Below are positions 42,275 through 51,920 of a stretch of DNA of 64,000 bases, one piece after another; position 1 is the first letter of the stretch, and every line of letters begins with the position of its first letter. The notes under the pieces are model-generated. The model saw nothing but the letters and a program-made list of their open reading frames with translations. It had not been told where the DNA came from and did no database searches. This stretch comes from Caballeronia peredens (GTDB lineage: Bacteria > Pseudomonadota > Gammaproteobacteria > Burkholderiales > Burkholderiaceae), in contig FCOH02000012.1 of NCBI GenBank assembly GCA_001544595.2, positions 1-64,000 on the forward strand, read 5' to 3'. The position numbers and the translations under genes are program-made.

Positions 42275-43228
42275 TCAGTCAAATGCCGCACGCAGCGCGT
42301 TCACCGCATCCGCGTGCGCCTGCGCCACTTCCGGCACGAAGCCGCCCATCTTGAAGAACTCGTGAATCATGCCTTCGTAGCGCGCGAGCGTGACCGGCAC
42401 GCCCGCCCGTTCGAGCATCGCGGCGAACGCGACGTCTTCGTCGTACAGCGGATCATGATCCGCCGCCGCGATCCACGCGGGCGCCACGCCCTTGTAGTCC
42501 GGCACGCCGTCCGCGGCATCGAGCGGCGCGAAACGCCAGTCGTCGCGATCGCGCTCGTCGCGCACATACTGTTCGAAGAACCACTGAATCGTCTCGCCCG
42601 ATAGCAGATAGCCCTCCGCGAGCCGCGCGTGCGACGCGCTCCGCTGCCACGCACTCGTGCCCGGATAGATCAGCAGTTGCAGCCGCAAGTCGATGCTCGC
42701 GTCGCGCGCGAGCACCGCGCACACGATCGCGAGCGTGCCGCCCGCACTGTCGCCGCCGATCGCGAGCCGCGCCGGATCGATGCCGAGCGTCGGCGCCTCG
42801 CGCGCGAGCCATTGCAGCGCATCGAATGCATCGTGGACCGCCACGGGAAACCTGTGCTCGGGCGCGAGCCGGTAATCGACCGATACGACCGCACAACCCG
42901 CATCGTGCGCGAGCTTGCGGCACAGCGCGTCGTGCGTCGACACGCTGCCGACCGTAAAGCCCCCGCCGTGCAGATACAGCAGCCCGGGAGACGGTTCGGC
43001 CCAGCTCGGCTCGACCGGCTGATACACGCGCACGCCGAACGTTTCGCCGTCGCGCGCAGGCACGCGCATGTCCTCGACGCTGAACATCGGCAGTGGCGCG
43101 ATGTCGAGAATCTGCGCGCTCATCGCGTAGGCGGCGCGCGCCTGTTGCGGCGTGAGCATGTGATACGGCGGACGATTGGCCCGCGCGACCATATCGAGGA
43201 TTTGCGCGATCTTGGGATTGAGCGGCAT
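42275..43228 (-). CDS. Alpha/beta hydrolase (HSL/carboxylesterase type)
   Basis: A 317-residue esterase of the hormone-sensitive-lipase group (family IV). The oxyanion motif is YLHGGGFTVGS, the nucleophile motif is IGGDSAGGTLA, the acidic residue is in AAADHDPLYDEDV, and the base His is in YEGMIHEFFKMG. It is the last gene of the acyl-CoA catabolic cluster, 62 bp after the SDR gene. It could release acyl groups or alcohols from an ester that feeds the same pathway. The substrate is not known. The start at 43228 gives MPLNPKIAQI. Confidence 0.93.
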   Translation of the reverse strand: MPLNPKIAQILDMVARANRPPYHMLTPQQARAAYAMSAQILDIAPLPMFSVEDMRVPARDGETFGVRVYQPVEPSWAEPSPGLLYLHGGGFTVGSVSTHDALCRKLAHDAGCAVVSVDYRLAPEHRFPVAVHDAFDALQWLAREAPTLGIDPARLAIGGDSAGGTLAIVCAVLARDASIDLRLQLLIYPGTSAWQRSASHARLAEGYLLSGETIQWFFEQYVRDERDRDDWRFAPLDAADGVPDYKGVAPAWIAAADHDPLYDEDVAFAAMLERAGVPVTLARYEGMIHEFFKMGGFVPEVAQAHADAVNALRAAFD

Positions 43229-43290
43229 CGGCGGCGTCGATGAAAAAGGCGTCAGAGGGACAGCATGATGCCACGCCATGCGCGGGCGGC

Positions 43291-44148
43291 TCAGCCGCGT
43301 TTGAGCGACATCGGATCGCTCGGATTGCGCAGTTGCGCGATGTCGTCGAGGCGCAGTTGCACCGAACTCATGATGTTCGGATGCGTGATCACGTAGAAGC
43401 GCCCTTCGCGCACCGCATCGAAAGTCAGCGCGGCGATGTCGCGCGCCAACAGCTTGCCGCCTTCCACTGCCTTCGTCAGTTGCCGCGCCGCCAGCTTCTG
43501 CGAGGCCGTGTATGGCGCGTCGTTGGCGAGCGTCGCGGGCCGCGAGCGTTCGGCGGCGGCGATGCCGGTCGGCACGAACGCCGGACACAGCAGCGACACG
43601 CCGATCATCGACGCGCCCGCGAGCCGCAAGTCGTGATAGAGCGTCTCCGTCAGCGCGACGACCGCATGCTTGGACGCGTTGTACACGCCCATCGCGGGCG
43701 CGGCGAGCAAGCCTGCCACCGACGCCGTATTGACGATATGCGCCGGCTCCTTCTGTTCGAGCATGATCGGCACGAACGCGCGCAGGCCGTTCGCGACGCC
43801 CATCACGTTCACGCCGAAGACCCATTGCCAGTCGTTCGCGCTGTTCTCCCAGACGAAGCCGCCCGCGCCGACGCCCGCGTTATTGAAGAGCAGATGCACG
43901 CCGCCGAACGCATCGAGCGCGGCGCGCGCGAGCGCGTCGACCTGTGCGGCGTCCGACACGTCCACCGTCACGCCGAGCGCGTCGCCGCCCTGCGTGCGCA
44001 CCGCGTCGACGGTGGCGGCGAGGCCGGCGGCATCGAGATCGGCAAGCACGAGCTTCATGCCGAGCGCCGCGCCCGCGAGCGCGAATTCCCGGCCGAAGCC
44101 GCTGCCCGCGCCGGTGATGACGGCGACCTTGCCTGCGAAACGATCCAC
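43291..44148 (-). CDS. SDR family oxidoreductase
   Basis: A 285-residue classical short-chain dehydrogenase/reductase. The cofactor motif is VAVITGAGSGFGREFALAG (TGxxxGxG), the NNAG motif is LLFNNAGVGAGGFVWENS, and the catalytic YxxxK is VYNASKHAVVALTE. A Ser lies 13 residues before the Tyr as expected (NTASVAG). The residue after the second beta strand is Asp (VLADLDAAG), so NAD(H) is the likely cofactor. It follows the MDR gene by 14 bp in the operon. Confidence 0.94.
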   Translation of the reverse strand: MDRFAGKVAVITGAGSGFGREFALAGAALGMKLVLADLDAAGLAATVDAVRTQGGDALGVTVDVSDAAQVDALARAALDAFGGVHLLFNNAGVGAGGFVWENSANDWQWVFGVNVMGVANGLRAFVPIMLEQKEPAHIVNTASVAGLLAAPAMGVYNASKHAVVALTETLYHDLRLAGASMIGVSLLCPAFVPTGIAAAERSRPATLANDAPYTASQKLAARQLTKAVEGGKLLARDIAALTFDAVREGRFYVITHPNIMSSVQLRLDDIAQLRNPSDPMSLKRG

Positions 44149-44162
44149 GCGCGTCCCCTGAA

Positions 44163-45167
44163 TTAAACGAGCTTCACGAGCTGCTTGCCGAAGTTCTTCC
44201 CGCGCAACAGGCCGAGAAACGCTTCAGGTGCGTTTTCGAGTCCTTCGGCAATGCTTTCGCGAAAATGCAGCTTCTTCGAAGCGACGCGTTCGCCGAGTTC
44301 CCGGAGCGCCTCCGGCCACACGTCGAGGTGTTCGCTCACGATGAAGCCCTGCAGCTTGAGCCGCTGCGTCAGGATGAAGCGGGGCGACTTCAGCGGCAAC
44401 GGCGCGCCGTCGTAGCCGGAAATCATGCCGCACAGCGCGATGCGCCCGAACGCGTTCATGCGCGCGAGCACGGCATCGAGCACTTCGCCGCCGACGTTCT
44501 CGAAATAACCGTCGACACCGTTCGGCGCCGCGGCCTTCAGATCGTCGTGCAGCTTGCCGGCCTTGTAGTCGACGCACGCATCGAAGCCGAGCGTCTCGAC
44601 GACATAGCGGCACTTCTCCGCGCCGCCCGCGATGCCCACGACGCGGCATCCGGCCGCCTTCGCCAGTTGCCCGACGACGCTGCCCACCGCGCCGCTCGCC
44701 GCCGACACGGCGACCGTCTCGCCCGCTTTCGGCTCGATGATGCGATGCAGCCCGTACCACGCCGTCACGCCCGGCATGCCGACCGCGCCGAGATAGGCGG
44801 ACAGCGGCACGCGCGAGGCATCGACCTTGTTCAGGCCGCGGCCGTCGGACGTGCCGTATTCCTGCCAGCCGAGCATGCCGACGACGTTGTCGCCGGCCTT
44901 GAAAGCCGCGTTGCGCGACTCGGTCACGACGCCCACGGTGCCCCCGATCATCACTTCGCCGAGCGGCTGCGGCGCGGCGTAGGATTTGGCGTCGTCCATG
45001 CGGCCGCGCATGTACGGGTCGAGCGACAAATAGTGATTGCGCACGCGCACTTCACCGTCGGCAAGCGGCGCGAGCGGCGTCTCGACAAGTTTGAAGTTCG
45101 ACACCGACGCCTCGCCTTGCGGCCGCGAGACGAGCAATATCTGGCGATTGATCTGTGCGTCTGCCAT
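44163..45167 (-). CDS. NADP-dependent medium-chain oxidoreductase (CurA/PTGR-like)
   Basis: A 334-residue zinc-independent MDR protein of the prostaglandin reductase / leukotriene B4 dehydrogenase group. It has the nucleotide loop AASGAVGSVVGQLAKAAGCR near residue 158 and the later ENVGGEVLDAVLARMN segment typical of PTGR and E. coli CurA. Such enzymes reduce the double bond of alpha,beta-unsaturated ketones or enoyl compounds with NADPH. That makes it a fair candidate for double-bond reduction in the pathway of this operon. It follows the thioesterase gene by 30 bp. Confidence 0.93.
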   Translation of the reverse strand: MADAQINRQILLVSRPQGEASVSNFKLVETPLAPLADGEVRVRNHYLSLDPYMRGRMDDAKSYAAPQPLGEVMIGGTVGVVTESRNAAFKAGDNVVGMLGWQEYGTSDGRGLNKVDASRVPLSAYLGAVGMPGVTAWYGLHRIIEPKAGETVAVSAASGAVGSVVGQLAKAAGCRVVGIAGGAEKCRYVVETLGFDACVDYKAGKLHDDLKAAAPNGVDGYFENVGGEVLDAVLARMNAFGRIALCGMISGYDGAPLPLKSPRFILTQRLKLQGFIVSEHLDVWPEALRELGERVASKKLHFRESIAEGLENAPEAFLGLLRGKNFGKQLVKLV

Positions 45168-45197
45168 GCGAATTCTCCTTGACTGATGCGGCCCGGC

Positions 45198-45677
45198 TCA
45201 GGCGTCGCTCGGGCCGGGCGTGGCCTTCGGATCGGAGCGCAGCTTCTGCCGGACGATGTCGCGGCCAACCGCGAGCCGCTTCATGTATTTGAACGTGCCG
45301 AGCGCCTTCGCGACGAAGTGGCCTTCGCTGTCGCGGATCTCGCCTTCGCAATAGGCCATCGTGGTCGAACGATGCAGCACGCGGCCGTAGCCGCGCAGTT
45401 CGCCGCGTCCCGGCTGCATGAAATTCACTTTCATCTCGACGGTCACGACGCCGATGCCGTCGCCCGCGACGCTGCGCGCGGCGAGCGCGAGCGCGGCGTC
45501 GAGCAAGGTCATCGTGACGCCGCCGTGCGCGATGCCCCAGGTGTTCAGATGCGTTTCCCGCAGCGGCATGCGCACTTCGCTCGCGCCGTCGGCGGCCATG
45601 ACGAGTTCGACGCCGAGCGTATCGATGAACGGACTTTCGATCGAGACGCCGCTCGCGGAGGGTTTGGCGTTGGACAT
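45198..45677 (-). CDS. PaaI-type thioesterase
   Basis: A 159-residue hotdog-fold thioesterase. The signature is HLNTWGIAHGGVTMTLLDAA (HGG motif, with Asp at the position of the catalytic acid) followed by VTVEMKVNFMQPGRGELRG. PaaI-like enzymes cleave acyl- or aryl-CoA esters and rescue CoA from dead-end intermediates. It sits 5 bp after the Dabb gene within the acyl-CoA cluster. The ATG at 45677 was preferred over an upstream start that overlaps the previous gene. Confidence 0.92.
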   Translation of the reverse strand: MSNAKPSASGVSIESPFIDTLGVELVMAADGASEVRMPLRETHLNTWGIAHGGVTMTLLDAALALAARSVAGDGIGVVTVEMKVNFMQPGRGELRGYGRVLHRSTTMAYCEGEIRDSEGHFVAKALGTFKYMKRLAVGRDIVRQKLRSDPKATPGPSDA

Positions 45678-45682
45678 CGCGC

Positions 45683-45985
45683 TCACACTTCGTAGTCCAC
45701 GCACTGGCGCGCTTCGCGGATCGCCGCGACGAAATCCTTCAGCGCCTGGTGCTTCGGGTGAACCTGATAGGCTTCGAGCGCCGACTGGTCGTCGAAATCC
45801 GAGACCAGCACGACGTCATACGTGCAGTCGAAGCCCGGCTGCGCGGTGCCGACTTCGAAGTGTCCCTGCCCTTTCACGATACTGCGGCAGGTTTCGAGTT
45901 TCGCCTTCAGTTTCTGCGCGTTCTCGGCGCGGCTCGCGCCTTCGGCGTTTTCCTTCAGCTTCCACATGACGATGTGACGTAGCAC
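45683..45985 (-). CDS. Dabb (stress-responsive alpha/beta barrel) protein
   Basis: A 100-residue protein of the Dabb family. It starts LRHIVMWKLKENAEG and contains CTYDVVLVSDFDDQSALEAY and the final HPKHQALKDFVAAIREARQC, the pattern of dimeric ferredoxin-like barrels. Members include plant stress proteins and small cyclase/hydrolase enzymes. The start is GTG (45985) with AGGAG 5 nt upstream. The Dabb frame stays open far upstream through the thiolase gene, but that part is a shadow. A role in handling a pathway intermediate is only inferred from operon position. Confidence 0.9.
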   Translation of the reverse strand: MLRHIVMWKLKENAEGASRAENAQKLKAKLETCRSIVKGQGHFEVGTAQPGFDCTYDVVLVSDFDDQSALEAYQVHPKHQALKDFVAAIREARQCVDYEV

Positions 45986-46068
45986 GGCGGCTCCTGTGAT
46001 CGATCGAGAACTGAAGCGTAGCAAAAATCGCCCTGCGCCGAGAGACGCGCGCCACCGGCGCGCAACCT

Positions 46069-47247
46069 TCACACGATTTCGAAGAGCCCCGCCGCGCCCT
46101 GCCCGCCGCCGATGCACATCGTCACCACGACGAATTTCGCGCCGCGCCGCTTTCCTTCGATGAGCGCGTGCCCCGTCAGCCGCGCGCCCGACACGCCGTA
46201 CGGATGCCCGACCGCGATGGCGCCGCCGTTCACGTTCAGGCGCTCGTCGGGAATGCCCAGCCGGTCGCGGCAATAGAGCACCTGCACGGCGAACGCCTCG
46301 TTCAGTTCCCACAAGCCGATGTCGTCGACGGACAGGCCCGCGCGCTTCAGCAGCTTCGGCACCGCGAATACCGGACCGATGCCCATTTCGTCGGGCTCGC
46401 AGCCCGCGACCGCGAAGCCTCTGAAAATGCCGAGCGGGCTCAGGCCTTCCTTCTCGGCCTGCGTCGCGTTCATCACGACACAGGCGGACGCGCCGTCGGA
46501 AAACTGGCTCGCGTTGCCCGCCGTGACGACGCCGCCCGGCAGCGCCGTGCGGATCTTCGCGACGCCTTCGAGCGTCGTGTCGGCGCGAATGCCTTCGTCG
46601 GCGGCGAGCGTCACTTCCGTCGTGAAGAGCCGGCCGGTTGCCTTGTCGGCGATGCCGGCGAGCACGGTGATCGGCACGATTTCGTCGGCGAATTTTCCTG
46701 CCGCCTGCGCGGCCGCCGCGCGTTGCTGCGAGCGCACGCCGTATTCGTCCTGCCGTTCCTTCGAGATCTCGTAACGCTTCGCGACGTTCTCCGCGGTCTG
46801 CAGCATCGACCAGTAGATTTCCGGTTTGTGCTGATCGAGCCAGCCGTCCTTGAGCATGTGGCGGTTCATCTCGTTCTGCACGCACGAGATCGATTCGACG
46901 CCGCCCGCGACGTACACGTCGCCCTCGCCCGCCATCACGCGCTGCGCGGCGAGCGCGATCGTCTGCAAACCCGACGAGCAGAAGCGGTTCACCGTCATGC
47001 CCGGCACCGACACCGGCAAACCAGCGCGCAAGCCGATCTGCCGCGCGATGTTCATGCCCGTCGCGCCTTCCGGATTCGCGCATCCCATGATGACGTCCTC
47101 GACGCGCGCCGGATCGATGCCCGCGCGTTCGACGACGGCCCGCGTCACGTGGCCGCCGAGCGTCGCGCCGTGAGTCATGTTCAGCGCGCCGCGCCACGAT
47201 TTGGCGAGCGCCGTGCGCGCCGTCGATACGATCACTGCATCGGTCAT
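46069..47247 (-). CDS. Acetyl-CoA C-acyltransferase (thiolase)
   Basis: A 392-residue thiolase. The acyl-binding Cys is in [19 protein letters not shown], the conserved C-terminal blocks are [20 protein letters not shown] and [17 protein letters not shown] (the second Cys), and [19 protein letters not shown] is also present. It would cleave 3-ketoacyl-CoA formed by the upstream bifunctional enzyme (FadA-type) or condense acetyl-CoA. Its ATG overlaps the nicotinamidase stop (ATGA), so the two are translationally coupled. A ribosome site GGGAG lies before the start. Confidence 0.96.
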   Translation of the reverse strand: MTDAVIVSTARTALAKSWRGALNMTHGATLGGHVTRAVVERAGIDPARVEDVIMGCANPEGATGMNIARQIGLRAGLPVSVPGMTVNRFCSSGLQTIALAAQRVMAGEGDVYVAGGVESISCVQNEMNRHMLKDGWLDQHKPEIYWSMLQTAENVAKRYEISKERQDEYGVRSQQRAAAAQAAGKFADEIVPITVLAGIADKATGRLFTTEVTLAADEGIRADTTLEGVAKIRTALPGGVVTAGNASQFSDGASACVVMNATQAEKEGLSPLGIFRGFAVAGCEPDEMGIGPVFAVPKLLKRAGLSVDDIGLWELNEAFAVQVLYCRDRLGIPDERLNVNGGAIAVGHPYGVSGARLTGHALIEGKRRGAKFVVVTMCIGGGQGAAGLFEIV

Positions 47248-47885
47248 GTCGTCTCCCTTGCTGTTATGTCCTGCGACGTCACGCGCGTGACGCCTGCGTC
47301 GTCCATGTCCTGCCACGCGCGCTCGAGCGAGCCGTTCAGATCGATCGCGCGGCACGCATCTTCGATCACGCGCACCTCGAAGCCCGCGGCGCGCGCATCT
47401 TGCGCGGACCACGCGACGCAATAGTCGGTGGCCAGTCCCGCGAGCCAGACGCGCTGCGCGCCGACATCGCGCAGATAGCCGGCGAGGCCCGTGGGCGTCG
47501 TGCGATCCGCTTCGAGAAACGCCGAATAACTGTCGACGTGCTCGTGATGCCCCTTGCGCACGACGAGCCGCGCCTGCGGCACGTGCAGATCACGATGGAG
47601 CGCCGCGCCTTCGGTGTCCTGCACGCAATGCACCGGCCACAGCACCTGCTCGCCGTAGGGCAGCCGCATGGTCTCGAACGGCTTGCGGCCAGCGTGATTC
47701 GCCGCGAAGGAAACGTGCGAGCGCGGATGCCAGTCCTGCGTCAGCACGACATGCGAGAACGCGCGCGCGAGCCGGTTGATGACCGGCACGACTTCATCGC
47801 CGCGCGCAACCGCCAGCGCTCCGCCCGGCATGAAGTCGTATTGCACGTCCACGACGAGGAACACATCTTCGACGGGTTTCATCAT
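47244..47885 (-). CDS. pncA: Nicotinamidase-like cysteine hydrolase
   Basis: A 213-residue isochorismatase-fold amidase. The catalytic triad of PncA is fully present as Asp13 (VVDVQYDF), Lys111 (VVRKGHH) and Cys156 ([10 protein letters not shown]). Also present are the metal-site block [15 protein letters not shown] and DSYSAFLE. It should convert nicotinamide to nicotinate in NAD salvage. It lies between the beta-oxidation bifunctional gene (10 bp upstream) and the thiolase (4-bp overlap), an unusual place for this enzyme. A second in-frame ATG at 47903 overlaps the upstream gene by 8 nt and may be the true start. Confidence 0.9.
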   Translation of the reverse strand: MMKPVEDVFLVVDVQYDFMPGGALAVARGDEVVPVINRLARAFSHVVLTQDWHPRSHVSFAANHAGRKPFETMRLPYGEQVLWPVHCVQDTEGAALHRDLHVPQARLVVRKGHHEHVDSYSAFLEADRTTPTGLAGYLRDVGAQRVWLAGLATDYCVAWSAQDARAAGFEVRVIEDACRAIDLNGSLERAWQDMDDAGVTRVTSQDITARETT

Positions 47886-47895
47886 GTGAGTTCGT

Positions 47896-49980
47896 TCAGA
47901 CATTGAAGCGCCCGGCGGATGCTGCAAGCTCGCTCACGCGCGCCGCCGGCCGCCACGCTTCGCCGTTCGGCTGCTGCGCGTACTTGCGGATCGCGCGCTC
48001 CACGTTGTAGAGCCCGATGGTGTCCGCGTACAGCATCGGGCCGCCGCGCCAGAGCGGAAAACCGTAGCCCGTCAGATAGACCATGTCGATGTCCGACGCC
48101 TTCGCGGCGATACCCTCTTCGAGGATCTTCGCACCCTCGTTCACGAGCGAGAGCACGAGGCGCTCGACGATTTCCTCGTCGCCGATCCTGCGCCGCCCGG
48201 CGCCTTGTTCCTTTGAGTACGCGAAGATCATCTCGTCGACGATCTTCGAGGGCTGCGCGTCGCGCCGGCCCGGCTCGTAGTCGTACCAGCCCGCGCCGGT
48301 CTTCTGCCCGAAGCGGCCCATCTCGCACAGGCGATCCGCCACCCGCGAGTAGCGCAGTTCCGGCTGCTCCCGATAGCGGCGCTTGCGAATTGCCCAGCCG
48401 ATGTCGTTGCCCGCGAGATCGCTCATGCGGAACGGGCCCATCGCGAAGCCGAACTTTTCGATCGCGCGATCGATCTGCGCGGGCAGCGCGCCTTCTTCCA
48501 GCATGAAGAGCGCCTGCCGGATGTACTGCTCGATCATGCGGTTGCCGATGAAGCCGTCGCACACGCCCGACACCACGGCCGTTTTCCTGATCTTCTTCGC
48601 GAGCTGCATGACGCTTGCGAGCACGTCCTTGTCCGTTTTCGCGCCGCGCACGACTTCGAGCAGCTTCATCACGTTGGCCGGGCTGAAGAAATGCAGGCCG
48701 ACGACATCGCCGGGACGTTTCGTGAAGGCCGCGATCTTGTTCAGATCGAGCGTCGATGTGTTCGACGCCAGGATCGCGCCGGGCTTCGCGATTTCATCGA
48801 GCTGGCGGAACACTTGTTCCTTCACGCTCAGTTCCTCGAACACCGCTTCGATGATCAGATCCGCCTGCGCGAGATCGGCGTAGGCGAGCGTCGGCCGGAT
48901 CAGCGCCATGCGCTCCTCGAGCTTTTCCGGCGTGAGCTTGCCCTTTTTGGCCTGCGCTTCGTAGTTGCGGCGAATCGTGGCGATGCCGCGATCGAGCGCG
49001 TCCTGCTTCGTCTCCAGCAGCACGACCGGCAAGCCCGCGTTGAGGAAGTTCATCGCGATGCCGCCGCCCATCGTCCCCGCGCCGACCACGCCGATGCGCT
49101 CGATCTTCCTGACGGGCGTGTTCGACGGCACATCGGCGATCTTGCCTGCCGCGCGCTCGCCGAAGAACGCGTGCCGCAGCGCGCGGCTTTCGGGCGTCTG
49201 CACGAGCGCGAGAAAGCATTCGCGCTCGAACGCGAGCCCGCGCTCGAAGCCTTCCTGCACGCCCTTTTCGATCGCGTCGATGCATTTGTGCGGCGCCGGG
49301 AAGTGCTTCGCGACCGCCGCGACGCTGTTTCTCGCGAACTGGATGAAGCCTTCCGCGTTGGGATGCGCGATCGGGCGGTCGCGCACTTTCGGATGCGGAC
49401 CTTCCCGTTCCGCGGCCCGATTCGCGAACGCGAGCGCCGCGTCGAGCAGATCGCCCTCGGCGATCTCGTCGAAGAGCGCGGTCTGCGCGAGTTTCTCGGA
49501 CGATACCGGCGTGCCCGAGACGATCATGTTCAACGCGGTCTCGAGACCGACCGCGCGCGGCAGACGCTGCGTGCCGCCTGCGCCGGGCAAGAGGCCGAGC
49601 TTCACTTCCGGCAGCGCGATCTGCGCGCCCGGTGCCGCGATGCGGTAATGCGCGCCGAGCGCGAGTTCGAGGCCGCCGCCCATGGCGACGGCGTGAATCG
49701 CTGCAACGACGGGCTTCGCGCTCGCCTCGACCGCCTTGATCACGGTCATGAGCGTCGGTTCCTGCGTGGCCTTCGGCGTGTTGAATTCGGTGATGTCCGC
49801 GCCGCCCGAGAACGCCTTGCCCGCGCCGATGAGCACGAGCGCGCGCACGTTCGCATCATGCCCCGCGCGCTCAACGCCTTCGAGAATGCCGAGACGCGTC
49901 GAATGCCCGAGCCCATTGACCGGCGGATTATCGAGCGTGATGACGGCGACGCCGTCGCGGACCGCATAGTCCACTGCCAT
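47896..49980 (-). CDS. Bifunctional enoyl-CoA hydratase / 3-hydroxyacyl-CoA dehydrogenase
   Basis: A 694-residue FadJ/FadB-type trifunctional-like protein. The N-terminal crotonase domain (about 1-190) has the oxyanion blocks ALVLIGAGKAFSGGADITEF and AVAMGGGLELALGAHYRIA, and LLPGAGGTQRLPRAVG with the catalytic Glu region. The dehydrogenase part begins near 295 with IGVVGAGTMGGGIAMNFLNA (GxGxxG) and the later FFSPANVMKLLEVVRGAKT and GFIGNRMIEQYIRQA blocks. It hydrates enoyl-CoA and oxidises the product. It is the first gene of the nine-gene catabolic run after the acyl-CoA ligase terminator and should have its own promoter. Confidence 0.94.
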   Translation of the reverse strand: MAVDYAVRDGVAVITLDNPPVNGLGHSTRLGILEGVERAGHDANVRALVLIGAGKAFSGGADITEFNTPKATQEPTLMTVIKAVEASAKPVVAAIHAVAMGGGLELALGAHYRIAAPGAQIALPEVKLGLLPGAGGTQRLPRAVGLETALNMIVSGTPVSSEKLAQTALFDEIAEGDLLDAALAFANRAAEREGPHPKVRDRPIAHPNAEGFIQFARNSVAAVAKHFPAPHKCIDAIEKGVQEGFERGLAFERECFLALVQTPESRALRHAFFGERAAGKIADVPSNTPVRKIERIGVVGAGTMGGGIAMNFLNAGLPVVLLETKQDALDRGIATIRRNYEAQAKKGKLTPEKLEERMALIRPTLAYADLAQADLIIEAVFEELSVKEQVFRQLDEIAKPGAILASNTSTLDLNKIAAFTKRPGDVVGLHFFSPANVMKLLEVVRGAKTDKDVLASVMQLAKKIRKTAVVSGVCDGFIGNRMIEQYIRQALFMLEEGALPAQIDRAIEKFGFAMGPFRMSDLAGNDIGWAIRKRRYREQPELRYSRVADRLCEMGRFGQKTGAGWYDYEPGRRDAQPSKIVDEMIFAYSKEQGAGRRRIGDEEIVERLVLSLVNEGAKILEEGIAAKASDIDMVYLTGYGFPLWRGGPMLYADTIGLYNVERAIRKYAQQPNGEAWRPAARVSELAASAGRFNV

Positions 49981-50154
49981 GAGCGTGTCTCCTTTCGAGC
50001 GGATATAGACCGATTATGAAGTCGGATCGATGCAGAATACACAAAAAAGCACGATCGTTCAATTGGAGAAATGAAGCCGTGCCTGTGCTTTCAGAAACGA
50101 AAAACCCCGGCTTCGCACGAGCGCGGCGCCGGGGTTCTCAGGAAGAGGAACGCG
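49981..50154. promoter_or_regulatory. Promoter region of the beta-oxidation operon
   Basis: This 174-bp gap holds the acyl-CoA ligase terminator and should hold the promoter of the downstream operon. An imperfect inverted repeat (ACCGA and TCGG around TTATGAAG, near 50010-50026 on the plus strand) is a candidate regulator site. No consensus for a known fatty-acid regulator was recognised. Confidence 0.3.
50097..50136 (-). terminator. Intrinsic terminator after the acyl-CoA ligase
   Basis: AACCCCGGC (50103-50111) pairs with GCCGGGGTT (50128-50136). On the minus strand the stem is followed by TTTTTCGTTTC. It lies 19 bp beyond the acyl-CoA ligase stop and separates that gene from the operon downstream. 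Confidence 0.8.
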
Positions 50155-51813
50155 TCAGACGGAATTTTCGGTCGCGCTCGGCAACACGTAATCGCGATAT
50201 TGCTCGCGCAGCCGCACCTTCTGCAGCTTGCCGGTCGCCGTGTGCGGCAGTTCCTGCGCGAACACGACATCGTCGGGGATCCACCACTTCGCGACCTTGC
50301 CCTCGAAATGCGCGAGCAGTTCCTCGCGCGTGACGGTCGCGTCGGGTTTCAGCACCGCGACGATCAGCGGCCGCTCCGTCCACTTCGGATGCAGACACGC
50401 GATGCACGCCGCTTCCGCGACCTGCGGATGCGACACCGCGATGTTCTCCAGATCGATCGAGCTGATCCATTCGCCGCCGGACTTGATCACGTCCTTGCTG
50501 CGGTCGGTGATCTGCATGAAGCCATCCGGATCGATGGTGGCGACGTCGCCGGTCGGGAACCAGCCGTCGACGAGCGGCGAATCGTGCCGCCGGAAATAGT
50601 GGTCGATGACCCACGGGCCGCGCACGTACAGATCGCCGAAGGACTTGCCGTCCCAGGGCAGTTCGCGGCCGTCGTCGCCGACCACTTTCATGTCCACGCC
50701 GAAGATCGCGTGTCCCTGCTTTTCGAGCGAATGGCGCTGCGCTTCGAGCGGGCGCTGCTTCTGCCGGAAGGAGAGGCGCGACAGCGTGCCGAGCGGCGAC
50801 ATCTCGGTCATGCCCCATGCGTGGATCACCTGCACGCCGTACTCTTCCTCGAAGATGCGCAGCATCGCGGGCGGACACGCGGAGCCGCCGATCACCGTGC
50901 GCGCGAGCGTCGAGAAGCGCACGTTCTGCTGCTTCATGTAGTTGAGCAGGCTCATCCAGACGGTCGGCACGCCGGCCGAATACGTGACGCCTTCGGCTTC
51001 CATCAATTCATAGAGCGAGCGGCCGTCGAGGTCCTTGCCGGGAAACACGAGCTTCGCGCCGACGAGCGGCGCCGCGTGCGGAATGCCCCACGCGTTGACG
51101 TGGAACATCGGCACGACGGGAAGAATCGCATCGCTCGATGACGCGCCCATCGCGTCCGGCAGCGCCGCGCCGTAGGCGTGCAGTACCGTCGAGCGATGCG
51201 AATAGAGCGCGCCCTTCGGATTGCCCGTCGTCCCCGACGTGTAGCAGAGAAACGAGGCCTGACGCTCGTCGAGCACAGGCCATTCATATGCGCCGTCGTG
51301 TGCGCCGATGAGACTCTCGTAGCTCATCACCGGCACGCTCATGTTCGACAGATGTTCGGCGATGCACGCGGCGTCGCCGAGCGCGATCCAGCCCTTCACG
51401 TTCGGGCACTGCGGCGCGATGATCTCGACGAGCGGGCCGAACGTCATGTCGAAGAAGACGTACGAATCGTCGGCATGATCGATGATGAACGCGACCTGAT
51501 CGGGAAAAAGCCGCGGGTTGATCGTGTGGCAGACGGCGCCCATGCCCGAGATGCCGTAATAGCATTCGAGATGCCGGTAGCCGTTCCACGCGAGCGTGCC
51601 GACGCGCTCGCCCTGCGCGACGCCGAGCGAGGTGAGCGCCTGCGCGAGTTGCTTCGCGCGTTTCTCGCAGTCGCGATAGGTATATCGGTGGATATCGCCT
51701 TCGATGCGGCGCGAGACGATCTCGTGGTCGCCGAAATGGCGCGACGCATGGGACAGCAGGGACGACGCGAGCAGCGGTACTTCCATCATTTGCCCGTAAA
51801 GCGGCGACGTCAT
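50155..51813 (-). CDS. Acyl-CoA ligase (DmdB / medium-chain type)
   Basis: A 552-residue ANL-superfamily ligase. It opens [20 protein letters not shown] and has the AMP-binding motif [20 protein letters not shown], the [17 protein letters not shown] region, [12 protein letters not shown], and the hinge and A10 region [19 protein letters not shown] to [13 protein letters not shown]. This group includes 3-(methylthio)propionyl-CoA ligase DmdB and medium-chain acyl-CoA ligases. It probably activates the acid that the downstream operon degrades. It is separated from that operon by a terminator, so it has its own transcript. Confidence 0.93.
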   Translation of the reverse strand: MTSPLYGQMMEVPLLASSLLSHASRHFGDHEIVSRRIEGDIHRYTYRDCEKRAKQLAQALTSLGVAQGERVGTLAWNGYRHLECYYGISGMGAVCHTINPRLFPDQVAFIIDHADDSYVFFDMTFGPLVEIIAPQCPNVKGWIALGDAACIAEHLSNMSVPVMSYESLIGAHDGAYEWPVLDERQASFLCYTSGTTGNPKGALYSHRSTVLHAYGAALPDAMGASSSDAILPVVPMFHVNAWGIPHAAPLVGAKLVFPGKDLDGRSLYELMEAEGVTYSAGVPTVWMSLLNYMKQQNVRFSTLARTVIGGSACPPAMLRIFEEEYGVQVIHAWGMTEMSPLGTLSRLSFRQKQRPLEAQRHSLEKQGHAIFGVDMKVVGDDGRELPWDGKSFGDLYVRGPWVIDHYFRRHDSPLVDGWFPTGDVATIDPDGFMQITDRSKDVIKSGGEWISSIDLENIAVSHPQVAEAACIACLHPKWTERPLIVAVLKPDATVTREELLAHFEGKVAKWWIPDDVVFAQELPHTATGKLQKVRLREQYRDYVLPSATENSV

Positions 51814-51920
51814 AGGCGAGGTCCTCGGAAGGGTCGATGGCTTGGCGGTCGACGGCGGCCCGGCTCCTGCAGGCCCGCGGGCGCGGAATTACAATATCGT
51901 TTAACTCAGAGGCGCTCAAC

